Shown: positions 1 through 8,642, counted from the stretch's first letter. The stretch: DNA of 64,000 nucleotides from Fibrobacter sp. UWB4 (GCF_002210345.1 NZ_MWQI01000005.1:148430-212429); one strand, 5' to 3'. Numbers and translations: made by a program. Notes: generated from the letters alone by a model not told the origin.

Positions 1-118
1 AAGAGAATCGAAAAAGCATCATTTTTTACGCCAAAAAGGGGGGCAAATCAAAAATTTTAGTCCTAAATGTCTGTTTTTTAGGTTGAAAAATCTGTTTTTG
101 GCCTGTATGGGTGTTTCC

Positions 119-136
119 ATAGCCCAAATGGGCTAT
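119..136. promoter_or_regulatory. Palindrome upstream of the first lipoprotein gene
   Basis: A perfect 7-bp inverted repeat ATAGCCC-AAAT-GGGCTAT lies about 100 bases before the first gene. No T-run follows on either strand, so it is more likely a protein-binding site or leader hairpin than a terminator. The rest of positions 1-237 is AT-rich with no convincing gene; a minus-strand reading frame there overlaps the start of the lipoprotein gene and has no ribosome site. Confidence 0.35.
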
Positions 137-237
137 AAAAATAGTCTTTACGGATGGGTAAAAAAAAATTAGATTTCGCGCCGTTTTAAATGAAATTAAA
201 AAGTTCATAATAAAATAAGAAAAACGTGAGAAACACA

Positions 238-3200
238 ATGAAGAAAAACACCTTGAAAATTGCTTTAGCGGCATCTGCAATGACTTTGTTCTTTGCTGGT
301 TGCGGTGATGACCTGCTTTATTCACAGGATGGTAATCAGTTTACAACGGTAACTGCGTTAAATCCTGATGATTGTAGTGATTCGACCGAAGGCTCCATGG
401 CTTTTGTGAAGTCGAAAGCAACAATGTATGTGTGTTCCGAAGGCGAATGGATCGCTATGAATGACCACGAAGCGATCCAGTACCGTTGCGAATCCAAGGA
501 ACTCAAGGACAAGTCCGGCATTGCCATTATATGCGATGGCTCTGACACGATCGGCGTTGTGTACAATGGTAAGGATGGTAAAGACGGCACCAACGGCAAG
601 AACGGCACTAATGGCTCCAATGGCACCAACGGTGATAATGGTGACAATGGTAAAGATGCCGATATGGACAAGATCCAGAAGGACATCGATGCCAAGCTGA
701 GCAGTGCTTCTGCTCAGATCCAGAAGGACATCGACTCCAAGATGAGCAGTGCGTCCGCTAAGAACCAGAAAGATGTCGATGACGCAATTAAGGGCTTGAG
801 TAGCGCCTCTGCCAAGAATGAAAAGGATATTAACGACAAGCTGAGCAGCGCTTCTGCCAAGAACGAAAAGGACCTCAACGACAAGTTAAGCAGCGCCTCC
901 CGCGAAATTGACGAAAAGTTCAACGATGCTTACAGCAGCTTGAGTGCAGAACTAGAAGACAAGTCTTGCGCCATCGTCGATACGGTTCGTGACAACGAAA
1001 AGGCTATTATCACCGTGACAATCCGTTGCGGCGAAGCCGAAACCAAGATGGAAATCCCGTTCACGCCCGTGAACGAGAATCTCGCCAAGGTGTACAAGAA
1101 GCATGTTGTCGTGCGTTTCCCGGTGCAGGCCAATAAGGAAACAAAAACCAACGACATCTACGAAGAAATCTGGAAGAACCTCAAGGGTGGCGATAATGCA
1201 GAACTTACCGTGACGGACCTTGACGAAAAGTTCGCCCCGAGCGGCAAGGTGTTTATGCAGGACTTGTTCGCCTCTGCCAATAAATCCTTTGTGACAATCG
1301 AAGAAACTAACGAAAAGGCGGTGGAATACAAGGTTGCACGCCTCGAAGGGGATCTCGACATCACGAACCTTACGACCCCGGTTGTGAAGCTCCGCGTTAA
1401 GCTGAACTTGAGTAACAACGCTTTCGGCGCCTTTGGCGGATTTGGCTCGAACGCAACGGATGTCATTTACAACGCCTATGCAGACTTGTCCGATGCGTCC
1501 GATACGGTTGTCATCGACTTCTTGACCGACTACAAGGCCGCCCGCGTAAAGAAATTGGTTGACGATGGTAACGGTTTTGATGTTGCAAACGAGCTGGCAA
1601 ACAAGGACCTTGCCCACGCCCTATATTTGGAAAACAGCGAAGAATATCCGTCTTTCGAACATTATGCCCCCGATCAGATTGGCCTGGCCGAAAACTTCAA
1701 CAGCATCGTGTGGGTAATGGCCCTCATTGACCAAAAGGACAAGACTCCGGGTTTTAACTCGGTCTATAACGCTTTCCGCAATGTCTTTGCCGAAAACGGC
1801 AACTTTAACACCGCCGTCAATACGACTTACGCAGGCAAGGAACACAGCATGTTCTTTGTTGATTACCTCGCTTTGCTTATCGACGCGAACTTCTTCAAGT
1901 GGAACCAAATGCAGCATGACGACTATACTGCTGAAACGAATGTCTGGAGTGGTACGGATGCCGTCTATTACAAGATTTTGCAGAATGGATTTGTGGAAGC
2001 CTATAAGCTTAAAGTCGAAGACGCAAAGGTTTTCAATGATCCGTCTGGCTATAGCAGCAAGGTGTATAAGTCTGATGTCGAAGGGGGATATTTCCGTTAC
2101 TTTGAATATATCGAAAACGAACAAGTTTGGTATCCTATAACACTTTGGGCTGTAGGTGTTGCAACGGTGGAACAAGTTTGCGATGCTGACGCAGTTAATT
2201 CGACCTTCTTCTATAGCTTTGAAGGTCTTGATGACAATGCCGTTTGTGTATGCGACAATGGAAAATGCTACTGGCAAGATACTGAAAATGTATGCTTGGG
2301 CCGTAATAAAGGAGATAAGGGATCGGCGTTCTTTGACGGGGAAATTCAAGAGTATGAGTGCGAATGTGATCTATCAGCTTCTTCTACTTGCGATGCTCTT
2401 GTGCCTGGTATTCCGAACTCTTCGAACTCTGTTGCATCCTCTTCTAGCGCTGCAAGTGGCATGACTCCAGAAGAACTTGCAAATGATCCGTCTTCTAAGC
2501 TTTACCTCGGTGAATGCAGCGCTACCGTAAACGAAGGCAAAGAAAAGCTGTTCGACTACAAAAATGCGGAACTTGCCACGGCAACGAGCAAAACAACCTT
2601 TGTATGCGATGGCTCCAAATGGAGACAGAAAGATTATCATGATGAGAAATATGGAATATGTTCAAAAACTACGATGGAAAAGGGCGAAGTCAAGGAAGAA
2701 AATGGTTCCGAACATTATAAGTGCGATTACCTTGATAAACAGGAAAAATACGAATGGATCGCTACTGATTGGCAAGACGTGTATAATGAAAAGGCTTGCC
2801 ATTATGGCTATGTCAATAAAAAAATGGTTACTGGATCCGGTTATGAATATGTTTGTGAAGAAAATTCTGAATATACAGACAACTGGGGTAACCATAGCCA
2901 TGAATGGCGTGAAACGACAGTTGATGAATATTGCGTGGGTGATCGCGTCAAGGCTACAGTGCAGAAGCTTGAAGACGAAGACCTCGGCGAATCAACCTTC
3001 AACGAAAAGTGTAGCTACCACGGTTCTACCTATGCGAGAAACAATACTGCTAGCGGGGCCAAGAAATGGGTGTACTACGGTAATTTTACCAACGAAAGCA
3101 CAAGAAACAGCGCCCTCTTGCTCTTGAATGGTTATAAGGATAATATAATTTACACTTGTAACGATTGGGTCAACATCTACTGTGAGCCTGATTCTGTAGA

Positions 3201-4443
3201 AACCGTGCAGAGTAAAATTGCCTCGAATATGCCAGAAGTCGAAAAACAGAAATGGATTAATGTCCTTTGCAACTATGGCGATTACAAGCGTGCTAGTGGC
3301 TACGCCGACGGCATCGCCTTTGAAGTCAACGTAACGTTAAAGAATGGCGAAAATCCGAAGACGTTTGTCGCTAGTGCCAAGAGAGATGATTGGCACGAAC
3401 CTACCTTTGAGGAGATCTATGGCAAGTGCGATGAAGATAAGATGAAAAATCAAACCAAAGTAGCTGTTTACGGAGGGGAAAAATACAAGTGTAACTACAT
3501 TTCTGGAGGTCCTTCCAGCGGATACTACTCTTGGGTTAAAGCAAGCGATTTGGATGAAAACGCAACGCTTGGAATTTGCACGAGAAATCGAAAAAAAGAT
3601 GCCGCTGTAGTCGGTGACGCATACTATGAATGTCTTAGTAATGGTAACGCAGAAGGAATCCCCGCAAGTTCTTCCTCCACAGATTGGCTAGTAATTGATG
3701 AAAATGAGTACCTTAACGCCAAGTTTGGTTATTGCGATACCGATAGAGGTGATACTAAAAACATTGCAGACATTAAGAGCGAAACCCTCAAGGATGGTGA
3801 AAGCCACAGTTTCAAGTGCTCTATAGCTAAAGACGTCGTAAATGACTATGGTAAGTGGGTTGACGCCTCCACAGACATTGCTCTCGACAAGATTTGCAAC
3901 AGAGATAAAGAAGATACAACTGTTACCAAAGAAAGCGTAATCTATGTCTGTGTGTACAAGGATGAATCATCCATGTATCAGTGGATTACTTCTGATGAGT
4001 ACTGCGAAACTCATGGTGAAAATTTGATATATGGTGGGTATCATAACAATCCGCATAGTTCTTCTAGTATGTCTCACTGTGGTGAATATATTGAATGTCA
4101 AACGGAAACCGACAGGAAAATCTGCCATGTCGGTACCGAGTCTTTCGTCAAATTGGATAGCGAGTGGCAATCTGTGGCAGTATATTGCGATAGACATTCT
4201 ACAGGTTCCGCCTGTGAATTTGTCAATCATGTAGGTGAAGATATAACTGAGTCTACTCTTAGGTATTACGAACAAACGGAATACTACGTAAAGACAAATC
4301 AAGTTTATAAGAAAGCAGAAACTGTGGAAGAATATTGCGAAGCGTTTAATCCGGAACATAATGAGACCTGCATATTTAATTTTGCAGTTTACATTTATTG
4401 CGAAGTTTTAAGTAAATGGGCTGGGTGGTGCCCGACCCGCTGA
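238..4443 (+). CDS. Giant Cys-rich lipoprotein with collagen-like and helical stalk
   Basis: A 1401-residue surface lipoprotein of unknown function. Residues 1-22 are a lipoprotein signal ending in the lipobox FFAGC. A small module follows with C46, C66 and W71. Around residues 105-140 is a Gly-rich collagen-like stretch (GTNG/GDNG type). Next come about five 15-residue units of the form xKDIDxKLSSASAxx, which look like a coiled-coil stalk. The C-terminal half after a Ser-rich linker (about residue 725) is a chain of irregular modules with a Cys, a Y-x-C and a Trp. The ATG at 238 is preferred to a GTG at 226 because it opens directly on the signal peptide. The OmpA-like gene starts 18 bases downstream, so the two are probably cotranscribed. 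It may be an adhesin or fibre-binding protein; that is inference from architecture only. Confidence 0.85.
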   Translation: MKKNTLKIALAASAMTLFFAGCGDDLLYSQDGNQFTTVTALNPDDCSDSTEGSMAFVKSKATMYVCSEGEWIAMNDHEAIQYRCESKELKDKSGIAIICDGSDTIGVVYNGKDGKDGTNGKNGTNGSNGTNGDNGDNGKDADMDKIQKDIDAKLSSASAQIQKDIDSKMSSASAKNQKDVDDAIKGLSSASAKNEKDINDKLSSASAKNEKDLNDKLSSASREIDEKFNDAYSSLSAELEDKSCAIVDTVRDNEKAIITVTIRCGEAETKMEIPFTPVNENLAKVYKKHVVVRFPVQANKETKTNDIYEEIWKNLKGGDNAELTVTDLDEKFAPSGKVFMQDLFASANKSFVTIEETNEKAVEYKVARLEGDLDITNLTTPVVKLRVKLNLSNNAFGAFGGFGSNATDVIYNAYADLSDASDTVVIDFLTDYKAARVKKLVDDGNGFDVANELANKDLAHALYLENSEEYPSFEHYAPDQIGLAENFNSIVWVMALIDQKDKTPGFNSVYNAFRNVFAENGNFNTAVNTTYAGKEHSMFFVDYLALLIDANFFKWNQMQHDDYTAETNVWSGTDAVYYKILQNGFVEAYKLKVEDAKVFNDPSGYSSKVYKSDVEGGYFRYFEYIENEQVWYPITLWAVGVATVEQVCDADAVNSTFFYSFEGLDDNAVCVCDNGKCYWQDTENVCLGRNKGDKGSAFFDGEIQEYECECDLSASSTCDALVPGIPNSSNSVASSSSAASGMTPEELANDPSSKLYLGECSATVNEGKEKLFDYKNAELATATSKTTFVCDGSKWRQKDYHDEKYGICSKTTMEKGEVKEENGSEHYKCDYLDKQEKYEWIATDWQDVYNEKACHYGYVNKKMVTGSGYEYVCEENSEYTDNWGNHSHEWRETTVDEYCVGDRVKATVQKLEDEDLGESTFNEKCSYHGSTYARNNTASGAKKWVYYGNFTNESTRNSALLLLNGYKDNIIYTCNDWVNIYCEPDSVETVQSKIASNMPEVEKQKWINVLCNYGDYKRASGYADGIAFEVNVTLKNGENPKTFVASAKRDDWHEPTFEEIYGKCDEDKMKNQTKVAVYGGEKYKCNYISGGPSSGYYSWVKASDLDENATLGICTRNRKKDAAVVGDAYYECLSNGNAEGIPASSSSTDWLVIDENEYLNAKFGYCDTDRGDTKNIADIKSETLKDGESHSFKCSIAKDVVNDYGKWVDASTDIALDKICNRDKEDTTVTKESVIYVCVYKDESSMYQWITSDEYCETHGENLIYGGYHNNPHSSSSMSHCGEYIECQTETDRKICHVGTESFVKLDSEWQSVAVYCDRHSTGSACEFVNHVGEDITESTLRYYEQTEYYVKTNQVYKKAETVEEYCEAFNPEHNETCIFNFAVYIYCEVLSKWAGWCPTR

Positions 4444-4461
4444 TAGAAATTGTACTAGAAT

Positions 4462-6795
4462 ATGAAAAAACTTACCCTTATACTTGCTCTTGCGCAGGCG
4501 GCGGTCTTTGCTCAGACCGGCCTCCTGGGGGGTAAAACTGGCCTCCACCAGCAAGATGCGAATACGCTTGGATTTTTCCACTTCCGTTTAGGGACGGGCG
4601 GTACAATTGCGATCGATAACTGGGGCTACACCCGTGGCGCCTTGTTTACGGACCAACATGGTCGTACCCAGAAACTCGACGTGTGGGACGCCCGTATGGA
4701 AAAGGGCCGCATTGACGGCGCTTTGGCCGGTAACTTCAACTTTGCGTTTGGCCTCCGTGATGACTTGGATATCGGCGTGAGCCTCCCGATTTACTACGAC
4801 CACGCGAAGGATTACTCTGGCGAAGCTATCCGCGCTCACATGGGCAAGGGTGGTCTCGGCGACTTGCAGTTCTATGCCAAGTACCGCACACCGCACTGGT
4901 TTGGCCCGGATTACATGACAACTGCCGCTGTTGTGGATTTGACGGTCCCGACTGGCTGGAGGGGCGTGGGTATCCGTCCGCGTCACGCCTGGTTCCTCGA
5001 TAACGAAGGCGGCCCGACGTATGCCTATACGGCGAACAGCGTGATGCTTGGTCTCACGGGTGTTGTCTCTGTCGATTACACCAAGAAGAATGTTCCGCTC
5101 GTCTGGAATTCTTCTCTTGGACTCATGATTGGCTTTGGCGATGCTTCGAATACGCTCGTGTATAGCACTGGCGTGAACTGGCTCGTGAACGATTATTTCC
5201 AGCCGTTCCTCGAATTCAGTGGCGAAATGCGCTTTGGAAACGATGCGTATCCGTTCAGTCCGATCACCGACCCGATGGTGCTTACGCCGGGTATCAATGT
5301 GAAGATTCCGTTCCTCAACATTGACTTTGCCGCAGGTATCGATATCGGTATCGGAAACCTCGTAGATGGCTATGATCGCAAAGACGCGATGGACAACTGC
5401 AAGGATTTCCAGATCAAGTACAAGGGTGAAACGGGTTACAGGGCTAGTTACTGCTATGTGGCCCAGCCGCTTATTGCTGGTATCGCCAAGCTCACCTGGA
5501 CGTTTGGCTTTGACGGCGATGACGACAACGATGGTGTAAAGAACCGCAAGGACAAGTGCCCGGATACGTTCCCGCCGATCGTCGTGGACGAAGACGGCTG
5601 CGGCATCGATACGGACGAAGACAAGGTCTTTGACGGCCTCGACAAGTGCCCGGATACGCCGAAGGGTGTGCCTGTGGATAGCGTCGGCTGCCCGTTCGAT
5701 ACGGACGAAGACGGTGTCGTGGACTACAAGGATATGTGCCCGGATACGCCGAAGGGTGTGCCTGTAGATAGCGTCGGCTGCCCGTTCGATACGGACGAAG
5801 ACGGGGTGCTGGATTACAAGGACCAGTGCCCGAATACGCCGAAGGGTGTCAAGGTGGATTCTGTCGGTTGCCCGCTCGACACGGACAAGGACGGAGTGTT
5901 CGATGGGCCGGACAAGTGCCCGGACACGCCGGAAGGTGTCGCCGTGGATGCTGACGGTTGCCCGCTTGATACCGATAAGGATGGTGTGCCGGATTACCGT
6001 GACAAGTGCCCGAATACGCTCCCGGGAATCAAGGTGAACAAGCGTGGTTGCCCGCTGCGCCGCAAGGAAGACCTGGATTACCTCAAGAAGGGCATCCAGT
6101 TCGAATTCGACTCGGCAAAGCTCTTGAAGTCCAGTTACCCGACTTTGGACGACATTATCGCGCTTTTGGAAAAGATTCCGGAAGTGAAGCTTGAAGTCCA
6201 GGGCCATACGGACATCGTGGGTACCGAAGATTACAACCAGAAGCTTTCTGAAGACCGCGCCCACTCCGTGACGGACTACTTCGAGTCGAAGGGCATTGCT
6301 GGCGAACGCCTCCGTGCGATCGGCTTTGGTACTCGTGTGCCGGTTGCTGATAACGTAACGGACGAAGGCCGTGCCAAGAACCGCCGCGTGGAACTTATCC
6401 CGTTCAGTTACTACACCGAAGGCGATAGCACTGTGGCTGCTCCGTCAGATTCGCTTTTGAATGATAGCACTGCCGTGCCGCCTCCGACGAAGTCTGAGGT
6501 GAAGCCGGAAACCAAGCCCGAAGTGAAGGTGAGGCTCAAGGCTGACCCGGCAAAGAAGGTGAGGTCTGCATCGAAGGCCGGTTCCAAGCGCAAAAAGGAA
6601 ATTGAGGCGAAAGCCGCGAAGGCCGTCGAAGAGCTGAAAGCCGAAGTGAAAACGAAGGTTGAAGAAATCAAGGCTAAGGTCGCTCCGGCTGCTGAAAAGC
6701 CTGCTGAAACTCCCGCCGAGAAGCCCGTCGCTGCCGAACCTGCAAAGGCAAGTGCGCCGGCCCCGGCTGCCGCTGAGACTGCGCCGACTCCGTAA
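4462..6795 (+). CDS. OmpA-family outer membrane protein with TSP3 calcium repeats
   Basis: A 777-residue outer membrane protein. A signal peptide (cleavage near AVFAQ) precedes a roughly 330-residue region rich in aromatic beta-strands, probably a barrel. From about residue 350 there are six 30-residue thrombospondin type 3 repeats of the form DTDxDGVxDxxDxCPxTPxG, each with two Cys and Asp ladders that normally bind calcium. Residues about 540-650 are an OmpA C-terminal domain (FEFDSAKL, GHTDxxG, NRRVEL), which holds peptidoglycan. The last 120 residues are Lys/Glu/Ala/Pro-rich and low complexity, and might reach through or along the periplasm. The OmpA-TSP3 pairing is common in Bacteroidota and relatives. 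It likely tethers the outer membrane to the wall, and may work with the lipoprotein encoded just upstream. Confidence 0.9.
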   Translation: MKKLTLILALAQAAVFAQTGLLGGKTGLHQQDANTLGFFHFRLGTGGTIAIDNWGYTRGALFTDQHGRTQKLDVWDARMEKGRIDGALAGNFNFAFGLRDDLDIGVSLPIYYDHAKDYSGEAIRAHMGKGGLGDLQFYAKYRTPHWFGPDYMTTAAVVDLTVPTGWRGVGIRPRHAWFLDNEGGPTYAYTANSVMLGLTGVVSVDYTKKNVPLVWNSSLGLMIGFGDASNTLVYSTGVNWLVNDYFQPFLEFSGEMRFGNDAYPFSPITDPMVLTPGINVKIPFLNIDFAAGIDIGIGNLVDGYDRKDAMDNCKDFQIKYKGETGYRASYCYVAQPLIAGIAKLTWTFGFDGDDDNDGVKNRKDKCPDTFPPIVVDEDGCGIDTDEDKVFDGLDKCPDTPKGVPVDSVGCPFDTDEDGVVDYKDMCPDTPKGVPVDSVGCPFDTDEDGVLDYKDQCPNTPKGVKVDSVGCPLDTDKDGVFDGPDKCPDTPEGVAVDADGCPLDTDKDGVPDYRDKCPNTLPGIKVNKRGCPLRRKEDLDYLKKGIQFEFDSAKLLKSSYPTLDDIIALLEKIPEVKLEVQGHTDIVGTEDYNQKLSEDRAHSVTDYFESKGIAGERLRAIGFGTRVPVADNVTDEGRAKNRRVELIPFSYYTEGDSTVAAPSDSLLNDSTAVPPPTKSEVKPETKPEVKVRLKADPAKKVRSASKAGSKRKKEIEAKAAKAVEELKAEVKTKVEEIKAKVAPAAEKPAETPAEKPVAAEPAKASAPAPAAAETAPTP

Positions 6796-6800
6796 GGCGA

Positions 6801-6830
6801 TGTTATGCCCGGCTTGACCGGGCATCTCCC
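6801..6830. repeat. Dispersed hairpin repeat (TGCCCGG..CCGGGCA)
   Basis: A copy of a short intergenic palindrome, ATGCCCGG-CTTGA-CCGGGCAT followed by CTCC. Close relatives lie at 25166-25194, 28536-28570, 57332-57367 and 57379-57406, in both orientations. It sits directly after the OmpA-like gene and before that gene's terminator. Confidence 0.8.
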
Positions 6831-6843
6831 TCTAGAAAATGTG

Positions 6844-6873
6844 AAAAGACCTGGCCGTGAGCCAGGTCTTTTT
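6844..6873 (+). terminator. Intrinsic terminator of the lipoprotein/OmpA pair
   Basis: AAAGACCTGGC-CGTGA-GCCAGGTCTTT is an 11-bp perfect stem that runs into a T-tract (TTTTT to 6873), about 50 bases after the OmpA-like stop codon. Confidence 0.9.
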
Positions 6874-6910
6874 CGTGTTAAGAAGTGAAAAATTCAAAAA
6901 AACTTGTTTT

Positions 6911-7139
6911 TTACGTCATTTTTAGCCTCTTTTGATTCTTTTTGACGTAAAATTTTAATGTTGTCTGCAATAAAAAGGGCCTTTTTTAGCTTTTTGTGAG
7001 CGAAAATCTGCAAAAATGCTGCTTTGGGGATACAAAAACAGGGCTAAAAGCGAATTTTTAGCCCTGTTTAATGCAAAATTTGATACTTTGTCTAAAAATT
7101 TACGTCAAAAACTCAGTTCTAGTTGCTTTTTTTACGTAA
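6911..7139. other. Spacer between convergent genes with four TTACGTMA-type sites
   Basis: The spacer of about 400 bases between the OmpA-like gene and metF has no credible gene. A 76-residue reading frame from 7016 is AT-rich and lacks a ribosome site. The spacer contains TTACGTCA at 6911-6918 and 7100-7107, its reverse TGACGTAA at 6943-6950, and the full palindrome TTACGTAA at 7132-7139. Confidence 0.45.
7036..7069 (-). terminator. Probable terminator of metF
   Basis: AAACAGGGCTAAAA and TTTTAGCCCTGTTT form a perfect 14-bp stem with a 6-base loop. On the minus strand the right arm is followed by TTTTTGT, which suits termination of metF about 135 bases after its stop codon. Confidence 0.7.
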
Positions 7140-7202
7140 AAAAGCCCGAAAATCAAAAATTTGCTTTGAAAGTGCAGGTTTGGGCGCTTTCAATACAAAT
7201 TC

Positions 7203-8093
7203 TTACCCTGCAAAGTTCTTGCCGAGGATGGCAGAGACGTTCTTGAGGATTCCTTCGGCGACGTCCGGCTTGTTCATGGAATAGACGTGGACGTTCGTGA
7301 TGCCGTTGGCGTAGAGGTCGATGATCTGGTCGGTGGCGTAGATGATGCCGGCCTGCTTCATGGCGTCCGGATCGCTACCGAACTTGTCCACGAGCGATTT
7401 GAAGCGCTGCGGCATGAACGAACCCGAAAGCTTGATGGCGCGTTCGACCTGGTTTGCGTTCGTGATGGGCATGATGCCGGGGAGCACCGGGCAGTTCACG
7501 CCTGCGTCGCGGAGCTTGTAAAGGAAGCTGAAGAAAAGGTTGTTGTCGAAGACCATCTGTGTGGTGAGGAAGTCTGCGCCTGCTTCGACCTTTTCCTTGA
7601 GGTGCTTGATATCATCGGCCTGGTTCGCGCTTTCCGGGTGCTTTTCGGGGTAGCATGCGGCGCCAATGCAAAAATCGGCATCAGCGGCTTTGAGTTCGCG
7701 GATAAGCTCGACGGCGTGGTGGTAGTCGCAGTCGCCACGACCGTTTGCAATGAGTTCTGGCGTGAGGTCGCCACGGAGGGCCATCACGTTCTTGATGCCG
7801 GCAGCCTTCATGTCTTCGATGCGCTGGTGGATGGTTTCCTTAGTGCTCGAAATGCAAGTGAGGTGCGCAAGCATCGGAATGTTGAAATTGTACTTGAGGT
7901 TTTTCGCAATCTCGAGCGTGTACTGGCTCACGCCGCCGCCTGCGCCGTATGTGACGCTCATGAATGCGGGGTTAAGCTTTGCAATCGCTTCGGTAGCTGC
8001 TTTAACGTTTTCAAAACTCGTTTCTTTCTTTGGCGGGAACACCTCGAAGGAGAGGCTCATCTTGTCTTGCTTCAGGATGTCGATAATCTTCAT
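7203..8093 (-). CDS. metF: 5,10-methylenetetrahydrofolate reductase
   Basis: This 296-residue enzyme reduces 5,10-methylene-THF to 5-methyl-THF, the methyl donor for methionine synthesis; it uses FAD and acts in the cytoplasm. Diagnostic stretches are SFEVFPPKKE near the N-terminus, MSVTYGAGG, and the central MALRGD block, all typical of MetF, and the length matches the family. The start at 8093 is chosen because GGAG sits 6 bases upstream; an in-frame ATG at 8141 would add 16 residues not seen in the family. The gene stands alone, divergent from tRNA-Arg. Its upstream region carries an inverted repeat (8163-8192) that could be an operator. Confidence 0.95.
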   Translation of the reverse strand: MKIIDILKQDKMSLSFEVFPPKKETSFENVKAATEAIAKLNPAFMSVTYGAGGGVSQYTLEIAKNLKYNFNIPMLAHLTCISSTKETIHQRIEDMKAAGIKNVMALRGDLTPELIANGRGDCDYHHAVELIRELKAADADFCIGAACYPEKHPESANQADDIKHLKEKVEAGADFLTTQMVFDNNLFFSFLYKLRDAGVNCPVLPGIMPITNANQVERAIKLSGSFMPQRFKSLVDKFGSDPDAMKQAGIIYATDQIIDLYANGITNVHVYSMNKPDVAEGILKNVSAILGKNFAG

Positions 8094-8162
8094 TGTATCT
8101 CCGTGCAACGGTCGGCTTTGTGCTATTGTTTTGCGGGGCAATGCCTAGTGTTGCGCTTTTGG

Positions 8163-8192
8163 TTTATGCAAATATTTAAATTCATGCATAAA
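8163..8192. promoter_or_regulatory. Inverted repeat in the metF promoter region
   Basis: TTTATGCA-N14-TGCATAAA is a perfect 8-bp inverted repeat about 70-100 bases upstream of the metF start. On the minus strand a possible promoter, TTGTCG-N17-TATGCA, overlaps it, so a dimeric regulator here could block transcription. The regulator is unknown; the sequence is not the E. coli MetJ box. Confidence 0.45.
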
Positions 8193-8269
8193 TGTAAATA
8201 AAATTCCCGACAATGGCAATGGGAATAGCGTAAAATTTTTGGAGAGATTGGCTGAGCTTGTTGCGTAAA

Positions 8270-8299
8270 TTGACGAAAAATCAAATTATTTACTATATT
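8270..8299 (+). promoter_or_regulatory. Promoter of tRNA-Arg
   Basis: TTGACG at 8270-8275 and TATATT at 8294-8299 are separated by 18 bases and end 14 bases before the tRNA. This is a good sigma-70-type promoter, with the same -10 box as the mraZ promoter. Confidence 0.65.
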
Positions 8300-8313
8300 G
8301 TGTGCTCACAAAC

Positions 8314-8387
8314 GCCGTCGTAGCTCAGTTGGATAGAGCAGTTGCCTTCTAAGCAACGGGTCGTGGGTTCGACTCCCGCCGACGGTA
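8314..8387 (+). tRNA. tRNA-Arg (anticodon TCT)
   Basis: A full cloverleaf can be drawn. The acceptor GCCGTCG pairs with CGACGGT (one G-T pair at the end). The D-arm is GCTC..GAGC, and the anticodon stem GTTGC/GCAAC has loop CTTCTAA, giving anticodon TCT at 8348-8350. The T-arm is GTGGG-TTCGACT-CCCGC. The discriminator is A8387. CCA is not encoded and must be added enzymatically. It reads AGA/AGG codons. Confidence 0.97.
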
Positions 8388-8425
8388 TGAAAAAAGCCCC
8401 CTTGTGGGGCTTTTTTCATACCGTC
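8381..8425 (+). terminator. tRNA-Arg terminator that re-uses the tRNA 3' end
   Basis: The core is AAAAAAGCCCC-CTTGT-GGGGCTTTTTT. The pairing continues outward without a mismatch to 20 bp (8381-8400 with 8406-8425), so the left arm includes the last bases of the tRNA acceptor strand (GACGGTA). Confidence 0.9.
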
Positions 8426-8463
8426 TGACGCCACAGGAGAAGCCAAGTTCGACATCTTCGCAG

Positions 8464-8632
8464 GGCGAGCGTCGCGGGCAAGCTCGCTTGCCCATGACCG
8501 AGCCGAAGAAAATGCTACAAAGCACGGAGTGCTTTGTGACTACGGCGTAAGGCGAGAGCAGCGCCTGAGCTTGCTCGAGCTTTGCCGAGCCATAGCAGAG
8601 GCTGCAAAGTACGCTGTGCTTTGTGCTTCCCG
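8464..8632. repeat. Two tandem variable-palindrome repeat units
   Basis: Two units of about 86 bases, starting near 8465 and 8551, each begin GGCGAG and carry palindromes in the same order. The first has GGGCAAGC-TC-GCTTGCCC (8476-8493), then the scaffold ATGACCGAGCCGAAGA, then ACAAAGCAC-GGA-GTGCTTTGT (8517-8537). The second ends in a near-copy of that last palindrome (8603-8625). No gene is present between the tRNA terminator and the thioredoxin gene. Confidence 0.7.
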
Positions 8633-8642
8633 CCGCCAGCCT

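Noticed and set aside
26..325. 99-codon minus-strand open frame at the left edge
   Set aside because: It runs into the signal peptide of the lipoprotein at 238 and is Phe/Ile/Lys-rich as expected for random AT-rich DNA.
4588..6264. 558-codon minus-strand open frame opposite the OmpA/TSP3 gene
   Set aside because: It is the reverse reading of repeated TSP3 codons; it has no signal, domain or ribosome site. Similar long shadows oppose murE, murF, murC, ftsZ, SulP, sufC/sufD and the glycosyltransferase.
7016..7246. 76-codon open frame between the OmpA-like gene and metF
   Set aside because: It is AT-rich, overlaps the metF 3' end, contains the metF terminator, and has no ribosome site.
8314..8460. 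Genomic island inserted at tRNA-Arg
   Set aside because: No integrase and no direct repeat of the tRNA end was found downstream; only an inverted copy within the terminator is present.
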